A DNA stretch of 64,000 nt, from the NCBI GenBank assembly GCA_964023205.1, contig OZ026833.1:3098965-3162964 (forward strand), in the 5' to 3' direction. Origin of the DNA: Lutraria lutraria (taxonomy: Eukaryota; Mollusca; Bivalvia; Venerida; Mactridae). Numbering within the stretch: position 1 is the first letter of the stretch; each line of letters starts with the position of its first letter. Under the pieces are notes generated by a model, which searched no databases, was not told where the DNA came from, and worked only from the letters and a program-made list of their open reading frames with translations. This document shows, in pieces, positions 32,165 through 41,980 of this stretch. The position numbers were made by a program, and so were the translations under genes.

Positions 32165-32312
32165 ACATTGAGACTATTTCCAAATTGAAACTATTTCCAA
32201 ATTGAGACCATTTCAATTTTGAGACCTTTTCAGTACTGAGAGTATCTCAATATTAGGACCAGTTCCATACGTAGATAATCTCAATATTCAGGCAGATGTT
32301 GTGTCAGGTGGT
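32165..32312. repeat. Degenerate 17-bp minisatellite upstream of the 33 kb TLR pseudogene
   Basis: About eight units of 'gagaccatttccaaatt' type. Position matches the arrays before the intact TLR genes. Confidence 0.8.
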
Positions 32313-32395
32313 CTTCATATCAAGGTCGTACTGTATATTGCCTTAGGGCTAGGATGTTCAACAGAATAGATTCAGTTTGTAAATAATACATTTTA

Positions 32396-32739
32396 CGGAA
32401 TCCTGTTAGTGCCACGTCGAATGTCGACCGTCGCTCCTCAATCCGAAGCTCGACAACGCGATACATTGCAACAACGCGATGCGAAGCTCGACAACGCGAT
32501 ACAATATTGCGCAATGCGATACGACGCCCGTCAATGTGATTCGACATTGGAACATATCGTAGCAAAACTAGCAACACGACATACGACATGTCGTCCATCG
32601 TATCGAATTATCGTCGTATCGTGTGGTCGCGTGTCGTATCGCGTTGTCACAATGTCGTATCACGTTGTTGCATTGACGTTTCGCGTTGTGTTGCGTCGCG
32701 TTTCGGGTCAATATTTGACAAGGTACTAACAGGATTCCG
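32396..32739. mobile_element. 344-bp fold-back element rich in CGACAACGCGATAC motifs
   Basis: Ends 'cggaatcctgttagt' and 'actaacaggattccg' are perfect inverted repeats with TA on both sides. The left half carries repeated 'cgacaacgcgatac' and the right half its complement 'gtatcgcgttgtcg', so most of the element can fold into one imperfect hairpin. It splits the flank between the minisatellite and the TATA-like element of the decayed TLR. Confidence 0.8.
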
Positions 32740-32780
32740 TATCAATCAGATTTTTTATCCTCATTACACTTCAACGAACG

Positions 32781-32900
32781 GATGATGTAGAACGTAATAC
32801 TAAACATGTAGAGCAGGAAGAAAGATGTACCATATATAATCAAAGGTTTCGGACGTGATCGAGATCAGATGACTACGACGAGACGTTACAACAGACAGAA
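32781..32900 (+). promoter_or_regulatory. Conserved TLR-proximal element before the decayed TLR
   Basis: Same block as 611-734, with 'gtagagcaggaagaaa' and TATA-like 'catatataatc' at 32831-32841. It is well kept although the gene behind it is dead. Confidence 0.45.
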
Positions 32901-33023
32901 GGTTAAACTTGTTTTATAACCTTTTCATAATTAAACGATGATATGTTTTAAAGCGTACGCTAATGGCAAGTTTATAAACAAGTATGTGTTAAAATCTGTA
33001 AACAACTGTGGTGTATGAACAAT

Positions 33024-33640
33024 ATTGATATGAATGTTTTAACCTTTTAGATTATTTTTGCTGTTCACATTAATCAAGCGACATGGAATGGTTGTCGTTT
33101 CTCTGGTGATCAGGCGGTTTGCAAACATGCAGGATTATCATACATCCCAGACATACCAGCTTACATAAAACACCAATATTTGTCGGAAATGAACTTGTAG
33201 CAGTAACAAAGACGACGTTTCAGAAGATTGAAATGCCAAGTAACATGTCGACAATGGACCTTTCTTCAAACAGGATCAGCAAGGTTTCCGAAGATGCATT
33301 TGACGCGTTCTAAAAACCTTTCGATCTTAGAACTTAGCAGAAACAGCATTAATGTGAATGTTATAAAAACCCTTCTTGTAAAATTATCCCAAGGAAATCC
33401 TCTGGATAAACTTTATTTGAATTCTATGGGTAGTGATGTTATAAATAGTGAAACGTTTTTTTTGTTGAATAACACACCTGTACTTGGCAAGCACAGATAT
33501 CAAGGAGTTCCCCATGGACAGGTTAAGGTGCTTGAACAATATATTTGAACTTGCACTAAATAAAAATGCTTTTATTATGTCAAGTTACGCATAATGGACT
33601 CACTTACAATATTAGCAATAAATCACAACAAACTGAAGGC
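33024..33640 (+). pseudogene. Decayed, truncated TLR
   Basis: Matches the first 210 or so codons of the other TLRs. The start ATG is ATT (33024-33026), a tryptophan codon in the signal peptide is TAG (33048-33050), there are frameshifts near 33170, 33312 and 33490, and similarity stops at 33640 inside the leucine-rich repeats. The rest, including membrane and TIR parts, is gone; a piece of fold-back MITE starts right after. Confidence 0.9.
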
Positions 33641-33656
33641 AAGGCCTATAATCACA

Positions 33657-33760
33657 TGGTTTATTGTTTAGATACTAAAGGGTCGAGAACAATGGCGGAA
33701 CACACAAGTTCGCATGTCAGTCGTATATTTCGCCGAAAATTAAGATATTTCGATTTTAAC
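33657..33760. mobile_element. Partial copy of the 31864 fold-back MITE family
   Basis: 'ttattgtttagatac', 'agggtcgagaacaatggcgga' and 'cagtcgtatatttcgccgaaaa' match one arm of the 31864-32064 element. The other arm is not seen. It lies 17 bases past the break in the decayed TLR. Confidence 0.65.
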
Positions 33761-33899
33761 ATGTAGCCCATATTCCAGCCATCAATTTTCCGAATCCATC
33801 GGTACCAAAATTAGTATTGTTACTGCCGTAGTTTGTCCGAAGACCCTGCAGAGAAATTTGAAGTGGACAGATCTTTTCATTAAAAGCCGTGGTACTATA

Positions 33900-35285
33900 G
33901 GGGAACAAGTTACAAATTGACCATTTGTAGCCATATTTTATGGATTCAAGAACATATTATCATAACATAAGAGTTATCAAAGACGTATAGTATTAGTACC
34001 ACAGAAGTTGCTGTTAAATTTATTACTTTAATTATGTTTAGATATCCAACATTGAAATAGTAGTGGGTGAATTGTCGTTCAAAAATCTTCTTCTCAAAAA
34101 CCAGAATGACAATGCTTAGATATGTTGTCTGCAGCATTGACTAGTGAAATTTTACCATGATTGTTGAAATCATGGCCCCAGGGTCAATACTGGCCCAGTC
34201 CTGGTGGTCAGTTGATTTTGCAAAGGCTTATATAGAAAAATATTAAGAAATCTTCTTGTCAAAATCTACACTGCCTAGAGCGCAGATATTTTGTGTGTAA
34301 CATTATCTAGTAGATCTCTTCCAAGTTTGTTCAAAGTATGGCCCTGGGGTCCATATTTCTTACACTCAATTGAAATTATACAGATTTCTATCGGAAACTC
34401 TTGAAAGATATTCTGTCTCAAAAAACAGAAGACCGAGCGCTTAGATATGTGGTGTGCAATATTGCCAACTTGACCTCTGCCAAGAGTATTCAAATCATGA
34501 CCCCCGGATCAAATTGACCCGGCCTAGGAGATGACGTAAGTGTACATAGGAAAATCTTCAAAAATACCTAAAATAGACTGGATGGTCTAAAGCTTCTAGA
34601 CATTTGACGTATAACAATGGTCAGTGGACCACTACCAAACTGGTTCATGGCATGACACACGCGTTAAAATTGGTCCCTGCTCAGGGGTCACTTGATAGTA
34701 CATTTATAACAATGCTTCGTGAACCACAACTAAATTGGTTCATGACACGACCGCCAGGATCTAATTGGCCCTGCCCTGGGGGTACATAGGAATACCATAA
34801 AATAATCCAAAACGCTAGAGCTTAGATATTTGACATGTAGCATTGATTAGTGGAATTCAACCAAACTGGTTCATATCATAACTGGGGGTACCCCAACCAA
34901 GAGGTCACTCGATTTTACACAGATTTCTATATGAAAATCTTCAAAAGTCTGCTCTAAAAGACTTTTAGAGATTAGATATTTAGTATGTAGGATAGCGTAG
35001 TTTACCCATATTGCTCACATTGTGACCTGCTGATCTCGGGTGTCATTTGATCAACATACTCAATTTAAGTAAATCTTCGAGAATTTACAAAAATCAACCA
35101 AAAGGCATAGAGCTTGGATATTTCACATGTAACATTGCCTTGTGGACCTCGAACACTTTCCTTTATATCATTGCCCCAGGGTCAAACTCACCCTCACTCC
35201 AATGATTCAAATTGTGGACATATGATTTATTTTTAAAAAAAAGCATTGCATTGCATTGCGTAGCATTGCATTGCGTGCCTCCACC
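33900..35285. repeat. Diverged tandem repeat of about 150-165 bp
   Basis: Landmarks such as 'gagcttagatattt', 'atgaccccngggtca' and 'aaaatcttcaaaa' recur near 34115, 34280, 34438, 34592, 34820, 34970 and 35110. Each unit has a 'cctagtggacctct' and a 'ggtcacttgattttacat' segment. The array ends in a short 'gcattgcattgc' run (about 35246-35282). The pattern resembles repeats I associate with bivalve genomes. Confidence 0.75.
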
Positions 35286-37114
35286 GAATTTGATTATAGT
35301 CATGACCTGCAGGGTCAAATAACCTTTATTGTGCAATGGTATTCGGGCAAGCGAATATGGCCATCATGGCCCGTATATATGCTGTTTTATTAGACTGCAC
35401 GTAAAATGAGTTGTGTTTTTGCTATAGAAGTATTTTGCCGACGAAATCTTGTTTCATTTTGTTAATATATTTTTCATTTAGTGATATGCATTGAATCTAT
35501 TTCGATAATATAACTATAAATATAATGAATACTTATTATGATTAATAGACATTTTGAGTATTGCAGGTCTTAATAGAACTGGGTTTCCAAAATAATGTTT
35601 GCGTTTGCTTCAAATCTAACAACACCGAATGTAATTTTGAAAAACAGATGTTAAATGAAGAGGACTGGGTTCAAACTATAGCTGTCATCAAATGGGAAAT
35701 AATGTTTATTTGCTTTCTCACCGTCGATTTGAAAGAACATCTGATCTCTGAAGTATTTGCTTATGGCCTTTCAATATTAATAAGAAACGAAACGTATCTT
35801 AGTTTTCCTGTTTAATAGAGAAGGGTTGCAAAATGTTCTCACTATTGTGCAGTTTGCTTTATAACAACCAACTTCCGGTAGTAAGTGCTTTCAATGAAAA
35901 ATACTTCCTTTCAATTTCACTCTATTCTAACCATAACAATTACATGGTGAATTTATTAAGAGTGTTTTAGTGACCCTGAATAATAATTGTTCTGTGAATG
36001 TAACAAATATACATTCAACTTTATATAACAAAGACATAATGGCTTCAATCTAAATAAGTTTTCCCAACAAGTCTGAAATCAACAAGTCATTGTTACAATG
36101 ATTCAGGAACATATCAACTGCTCATCAGACATGAGATATCAGCGAACAGGAAACTAATTAAACTGATTCAATACTTAAATATTGCTTTGTATTTGTGACC
36201 TGCTTAGCCAAAAAGTCCAAGCTCGTGATGTTGATTCGTTATGTTTGAGAGATTCATGTATAAAAGTCAAGGCAATCAATTACAGTTTGTCTTTATGCGC
36301 TTGCTGAATCGGTCATCTTCAATAAAAAATCAGTTACTCCTTTCCAATGTTAAACTTTCTTTTTGGATACCGGGAATCTATAAATGAAGTGTTTAAGTGG
36401 ATGTGTTTTTGTCTCCTCCAGAACATATTTGTTTTGTTATCATGTGACCACTTTTTACTCCGCCGCAAACTGGTAACTAAAGCATTTAACACGGTATTGC
36501 GCGAAAGATACGACATAATTTGTTCAAATGAGTTTCCAGTTAAGCATCTGCAAGTGGTTATGGTTGTCCGCATCTTTAAATGGATAATTACGAACCTTAA
36601 ATGTATTCAGAGACTGGTAATCATTTATGATTACAATCTTAGTAGTACATAAAATTAGCCGGTACGTCGAGAAAATGTAATATTGTACAAAGATTATTCG
36701 AATGGGATTTATAAATGAATAAGATATGACCTGTAAGATAAAAACACGGCGTAACTTCAGTGAAAACACGGGTAATAAAAAGGTACTGAAATGTCACTTT
36801 TAGCTACCAACTCAATACCAAGACCACATATTTCGTCGTCTCAGTGGAGCGATTCTCTAACTACAATTGTTTTACATTTTGAGAAAAAATCACTCTCAAA
36901 GTTTAACAAGCTTGTATTTCGCTTGGAGAAGGAGCAAATCGTTAGGCGGGATCTTCGTCATTGACGTCATAATTCATATTTTCTTGTCACAAACATGTAG
37001 AGCAATGCGAGACGACACGGTGATTTAAAAATCTTATTTTTGAAAAAAATGGATATAAAGCACTATAAGAATCAGGCAACGATTTGTTACAACCGCTTAT
37101 TTCAGGCCTGGTCC
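35286..37114. other. Upstream flank of TLR-4, no gene
   Basis: Diverged version of the upstream block at 10350-12250 (for example 36110-36320 against 10655-10800). Frames of 80-100 codons near 35561 and 36347 have no recognisable domain and no conservation of frame in the related flanks. Confidence 0.55.
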
Positions 37115-37190
37115 TTTTATTATTCCAACTCGATAATTGATAATCTCAAAATTGAAACCATCTTCATATTGAGGCCTATGTTTTGTCACA
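37115..37190. repeat. Vestige of the 17-bp minisatellite before TLR-4
   Basis: Three or four eroded units ('tctcaaaattgaaaccatcttcatattgagg'-like, given here only in outline) at the expected distance from the gene. Confidence 0.5.
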
Positions 37191-37230
37191 TAGGTGACTT
37201 TCATATCAATGCTGTTCTGCACAGCGTGTG

Positions 37231-37335
37231 AAACTAAACATGTAGAGCAGGAAACAGATATATACCATATATAATCAGAGGTATCGGATGTAAACGAGAT
37301 CGGATGATTACGACGAGATGATGTACAGTCAGACA
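37231..37335 (+). promoter_or_regulatory. Conserved TLR-proximal element with TATA-like core (TLR-4)
   Basis: Holds 'gtagagcaggaaaca', TATA-like 'catatataatcagagg' at 37266-37280 and 'atcggatgtaaacgagatcg'. Very close to the TLR-1 version, in line with the coding similarity of the two genes. Confidence 0.5.
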
Positions 37336-37469
37336 GTTAAATGGCATACTTTTGTATTCCTTGAACACATATATGATATGTTTTAAATACTAAAGTACTG
37401 GTGCGCTATTATTAAGTGTTATTTCTAAAGTCAGTAAGAATTGTTAGTGTATTACGTAATATAAAAAAT

Positions 37470-39542
37470 ATGGATGTGAATGTTTTAACGTTTTGGATTA
37501 TTTTTCCTGTTTACATTAATCAGGTGTCAGGAAATGGTTGTCGTTTTAATGGAGATCTAGCGATTTGCAACTATGCAGGATTATCATACATCCCCTACAT
37601 ACCAGCTTACATCAAAACACTAGAATTTATTGGAAATGAACTTGCATCAGTAACAAAGGCGACGTTTCAGGAGATTGAAATGGCAAGTAATATGTCGACA
37701 TTGATCCTCTCTTCAAACAGAATCTGCAATATTTCCGAAGACGCATTTGATGCATTCACCAATCTCTCGACCTTAGAACTGACTGATAACAAAATTAATG
37801 TGAATGATATGAAAAAACTACTTCTAAAATTGTCTCAAGGAAATCATTTGAATAGACTTTATTTGAATTCTATGGGTATGAATGTTATAAATAATGAAAC
37901 GTTTTCCCTACTGAAAGAAACACCTGCACTTAATCTGTTCTTGGAAAGAAACCATATCAAGGAGTTTCCTATGGACACGTTAAGGCGTTTGAACAATATA
38001 TCTGAACTAGTTCTAGATAGAAATGCTATATCAGATGTCAAGGTACCCATACTGAACTCATTAATAGCATTAAGAATAAGTCACAACAAATTGAAGGCCA
38101 TTCCGGATTTCTGTTCAGATCGGAATAGAACGACTTCTTTGGTCAAGAATTTGAAAGCTTTGTGCTTAAATTTTAACGAAATCGATACTATTAGCAATGC
38201 AACGTTCAAGTGCTTACCTAATTTAAATCAGTTGCAACTTGGAGGTAATTTTATAGCCACTTTTCCAACAATGCTTTTTGCAAATAGTCCGATGATCAAA
38301 TATTTTAGTGTCAGTGCTAATACCGGACATAATGTCAAAATACAACCGTTTGCTTTTAGTTCAAAAACATTACAAGGCCTGAGCATAGGTTTCAACGGAA
38401 ATGCACTGAGTGTTTTCATGTCATTATCTAACACATTTCAAGGATTGCCTTCATTGCAAAAACTGGAATTGAGTTACTTTAACATGTTCCAGTTGTCGAA
38501 CGAGAATATCTCGGAACTCTTCTCTCCGATAACGAACATTACAACTATAATATGTTTTGGCTGTCACATACAAGGAGATCTTAACTATGTTCTGAGAAAG
38601 AAACCGAATCTCGTCAAAATAAACTTGAAAAGTAATTATTTTCAGACCATTTCACCGGGAACATTCAGCACTAATTCAAATATTACAATGCTTTATTTAG
38701 GTATGAATAAGTTTGGACACATAAGCTCAGATGCTTTGCCTGTTAGCTTCCTTGAAAAACTCAACGTTCTAGATTTATCAAAAAATCCATTTATATGTGA
38801 TTGCAAACTCCACTGGCTAATTGACTGGCTGAAAACAGCTAACAAGTCTAAGTTGCACTATTATCCGAAAGGATACACGTGTGCATCTCCAGCAAAATGG
38901 GCGAACAAACAATTGCAGGAAGTTAATTTCACATATTTAGAATGTCATCCTTTCAGTACAATTGAATGGATGGGTATGATCGGTGGACCTTTGGTCTTCA
39001 TTATCATTATAACAGCTGTGGTACTCTATCGAAACAGATGGAACATAAAACATTACATATTCCTGATGAGGAGAAGAAGAGAATACACACCACTAGAAGG
39101 CAATGTATATGAATACGATGCATTTGTGGCTTACAGTTATACTGAATCACGATGGATAAAGGATGTCTTGGTACCGATGTTAGAAAATGAATTTAATCTT
39201 AGATTGTGTGTTCATGACAGAGATTTTCGCCCCGGTGCATTCATCAATGACAATATAGTTGAACGGATGAAGGAAAGTAAACGAATAATTTTGGTACTGT
39301 CGAATAATTTTGCCAATAGTGGCTGGTGTATGTTCGAACTGAAAGTTGCGCATTCGATGCACATCGAAGAAAACGTAGATGTTATAGCCATCATGTTCGA
39401 AGAGTTGTTGGGCAGAAATATAAACAATTCATTGAGAGTTCTCTTGGACTCGACTACCTTCATAGAATGGACCGAAGATATTGCAGGCCACGAACTGTTT
39501 GTAACAAGACTAAAGGATTCATTAGCGATCACTGTTAATTGA
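37470..39542 (+). CDS. Toll-like receptor, single exon (TLR-4), canonical BB loop
   Basis: Complete 690-residue receptor. An in-frame ATG at 37416 would add 18 residues; the ATG at 37470 is preferred because it aligns with the paralogues and leads straight into the signal peptide. Layout as in TLR-1: leucine-rich repeats about 45-430, CxxC 362-365, LRRCT cysteines 443, 445, 471, 492, membrane helix about 501-520, TIR about 548-689. Unlike the other intact copies its BB loop reads RDFRPG, keeping the canonical proline (588). It lacks the final glycine because that codon became TGA. First half is closest to TLR-1, while the middle repeats are closest to the split pseudogene at 21175, a mosaic pattern. 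'TLR-4' is only the order in this window, not orthology to vertebrate TLR4. Confidence 0.95.
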   Translation: MDVNVLTFWIIFPVYINQVSGNGCRFNGDLAICNYAGLSYIPYIPAYIKTLEFIGNELASVTKATFQEIEMASNMSTLILSSNRICNISEDAFDAFTNLSTLELTDNKINVNDMKKLLLKLSQGNHLNRLYLNSMGMNVINNETFSLLKETPALNLFLERNHIKEFPMDTLRRLNNISELVLDRNAISDVKVPILNSLIALRISHNKLKAIPDFCSDRNRTTSLVKNLKALCLNFNEIDTISNATFKCLPNLNQLQLGGNFIATFPTMLFANSPMIKYFSVSANTGHNVKIQPFAFSSKTLQGLSIGFNGNALSVFMSLSNTFQGLPSLQKLELSYFNMFQLSNENISELFSPITNITTIICFGCHIQGDLNYVLRKKPNLVKINLKSNYFQTISPGTFSTNSNITMLYLGMNKFGHISSDALPVSFLEKLNVLDLSKNPFICDCKLHWLIDWLKTANKSKLHYYPKGYTCASPAKWANKQLQEVNFTYLECHPFSTIEWMGMIGGPLVFIIIITAVVLYRNRWNIKHYIFLMRRRREYTPLEGNVYEYDAFVAYSYTESRWIKDVLVPMLENEFNLRLCVHDRDFRPGAFINDNIVERMKESKRIILVLSNNFANSGWCMFELKVAHSMHIEENVDVIAIMFEELLGRNINNSLRVLLDSTTFIEWTEDIAGHELFVTRLKDSLAITVN

Positions 39543-40107
39543 TGAGACACACAACTGAGTGACGGCAAACGTGCTGATAACATATTAGTTATCAGATCAA
39601 CCAAATATGAATTCCCTAATGGACGGGAATCATTTGTTTGTATTGGTTTGACTGTATACTAGGTCAATGTATAATATTTTACTCATCTATAAAACTATAA
39701 ATTGACTATAAAATATAAATATATATATATGAAACCATCAGTTACAGTCGAAATTGTGCCTGACAGAGTAAATCTTAATTATTATTTGCGCTCAGAAACG
39801 TCTGTATATTACACAGTGATTTCATTGGCATTTGTGGAACTGTTATACCTGTTCTCCCGTGGCGGAGCGGTGACGTTAACTGTTGTACCGAGGCCTGAGA
39901 CCCAGCGTATCATCTCCAAAGGTCACCACGGCACCTCGGACCACACTTTGACTGTTCCACAAATGCCCATCAAATAATTGTTGTATCACCTAATGCATTG
40001 ATATAAATGTTGTTGTTTTTTCATCCGATATTTTTTCCTCTGACAAATCACGGAAAAGATTTGGATTTGACATATTTTACAACGTCATCAATAATTATTA
40101 TTTACAA
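39543..40107. other. 3' flank of TLR-4
   Basis: Closely related to 28122-28690, including the hairpin at 39837-39967. No clear AATAAA near the stop. No gene. Confidence 0.55.
39837..39967. mobile_element. Hairpin MITE copy in TLR-4 3' flank
   Basis: Same 14-base arms as 28406-28552, flanked by CATT on the left and CATC on the right. Confidence 0.75.
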
Positions 40108-40917
40108 CATAATTAGATCAAAGCACTGAGAGTACTGTCAGAAACAAAAGTTAAAATGTAATTCATAATATCTGGTAGATGTGCATTAGATAATACCGAA
40201 AAGCTCAAACAACTCTAGGCACCATTTTTCAAACTCAAATGTATATATTGTTTGGACTAATAATTTCCTCAAAATAGTCAGTTTTGACTCAGTGAAATGA
40301 AGATGTTTTGGTAGGTTCACTTGTCATGTTCCCAATTCTGTAAAAGTTGATAGTAATTTGTAAAACACGCCTGACTCTTAAAACTTCGTAATTATATGTA
40401 ATAATAGAGTTAGTTTTTCCTTCATTACGGTTAACTCATTAGCGATGTGGTTGAGTGTTAATTTATTTTAAGTTTTATGTTGAAGATGTTTTTATTAAAG
40501 ATGTATTATACAAACCCATCTCGCAGATAAGAAATTCATTCCGCAAGATCGAGTGCATTCCGTTCTTTATATCTATCCGGTAGGCGGAGTTACGGTTAAC
40601 TGGCGTCCTCGCCCTGCTAGTGTCTTTTAGCGATTCCCGTGCATATAGTAGCGAAGCGTACTATCAATGAAACTTTTGTGCGGATGAATACTGAATTATT
40701 AAACTCAATAGTTTTACAGTTGGAAATGCCATTACAATTAATGTAATTATTCAAAATGAACATAATACTGCAATATATCCAAAATTGTATCATAACTGCA
40801 ATCGGTAGTGTTATACAACAGATGGTACTATTTTTCAACGCGAATGTATGGCGTCACGTTTTTATAAAGACAAAACTGTGTGCATAACTATAGAAGCACT
40901 CGCTTCGCTTTTGCTTC
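40108..40917. mobile_element. About 810-bp insertion relative to the TLR-3 flank
   Basis: The TLR-3A flank reads continuously from 'cagaattaga' into 'aattcgcgtgtagacatcgg' (28700-28725); here the same two pieces are 810 bases apart. The insert starts 'tcaaagcactgagag' and ends near 'agaagcactcgcttcgc'. Inner palindrome-like 'tagtagcgaagcgtacta' is present. No coding region, no long inverted ends; class unknown. A deletion in the TLR-3 lineage would give the same picture. Confidence 0.5.
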
Positions 40918-41164
40918 TAAAAATCGCGTGTAGACATCGGAGTCGTATAACGCTTTCAGGTTGAACCGTCGTACTATAACCCGAACTACAATTGTTACGG
41001 TACGCCTTGACCGGAGCGGTGCTGATTGTTACCGAACGTACATTAAGGTTCTACCCAAAATCGAGCCACTAAACACTCGAAAATGGTTTGCATGATCAAA
41101 TTTGAAATCCTGGCCAATATCCAACTGTTTTGTAAAACTGCAAAGAATAACGAAATGACATTTG

Positions 41165-41345
41165 TATAATGCGTTGGGTAATAAAATTCACTATTTTTGT
41201 ACATAATACAAACTTTGTTTATAATACAATATTTGTATATAATAGACTATTAGTATATAATGCAATGTCTGTAAATAATGCACGTTTTGTATGTAACACG
41301 CTGTTTTTATCTAATCATCTAATCATTGTATATGTATAATACATA
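41165..41345. repeat. Short 18-bp minisatellite downstream of TLR-4
   Basis: About eight 'tttgtatataatacac'-type units. The segment 41315-41350 is the uninterrupted version of the site where the LINE sits at 29420-30704. Confidence 0.75.
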
Positions 41346-41980
41346 ATTTGCAAGTAATACACGGTCTTGTTTTAATTTTCTTAATGATCTATGACATAAT
41401 TCACATACCTCGGCAAATCATGATACTATTACAGCAAAAACCAACTTTGGTTTCACTCTATATAGTTTTGTGAATTCGTTCGTACTGAACTATCAATACA
41501 TGTTGTACAGCCGTGTAAATATAAGTTATAATTTAAAACAGAACTGTTTGTAAAGTACATTTTTGTACTTACATAATGAGAACTTGATACCGTGACATTC
41601 ATATCTTTAATAACAAATAAGAATACAGAAAAAATCAACCTTCCCCAAAATGCGACCATTCCCAAAACCGTGCTACTTGTAAAACCATACACAAATAAAG
41701 GACACGACAGTTGCCCAGATGGTTCTACCTTGGAAAGGTTGATACTGGTGAAAAAGGAGATGCGATGCACTAGTTGACATTTCTATATTCACGCAATAAC
41801 ATCAGTATCATTTCTACAATAGGGGCAGATATCTAAACAATGCAACATTATCAACGTTTACAATACAGAGAAAATAATAGAAACAGATGAGAAAGAAAGG
41901 GATCGTTAAAATGTAGCGATCTTATTATTAGAGTGGTTGTATCGTACGTAATTATAAACCTACACTAATTACCAGCTGCT
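41346..41980. other. Unit-junction spacer and old upstream block
   Basis: Related, with clear divergence, to 5900-6560. Frames of 61 and 105 codons on opposite strands (41453-41777) overlap each other and have no domain. No gene. Confidence 0.5.

Noticed and set aside
31858..32216. Overlapping plus and minus frames around 31860-32216
   Set aside because: They lie on the two arms of a fold-back MITE and on minisatellite units, and share the same residues because the arms are inverted copies.
35561..35815. 84-codon plus-strand frame upstream of TLR-4
   Set aside because: Lies in a non-coding upstream block; related flanks do not keep the frame.
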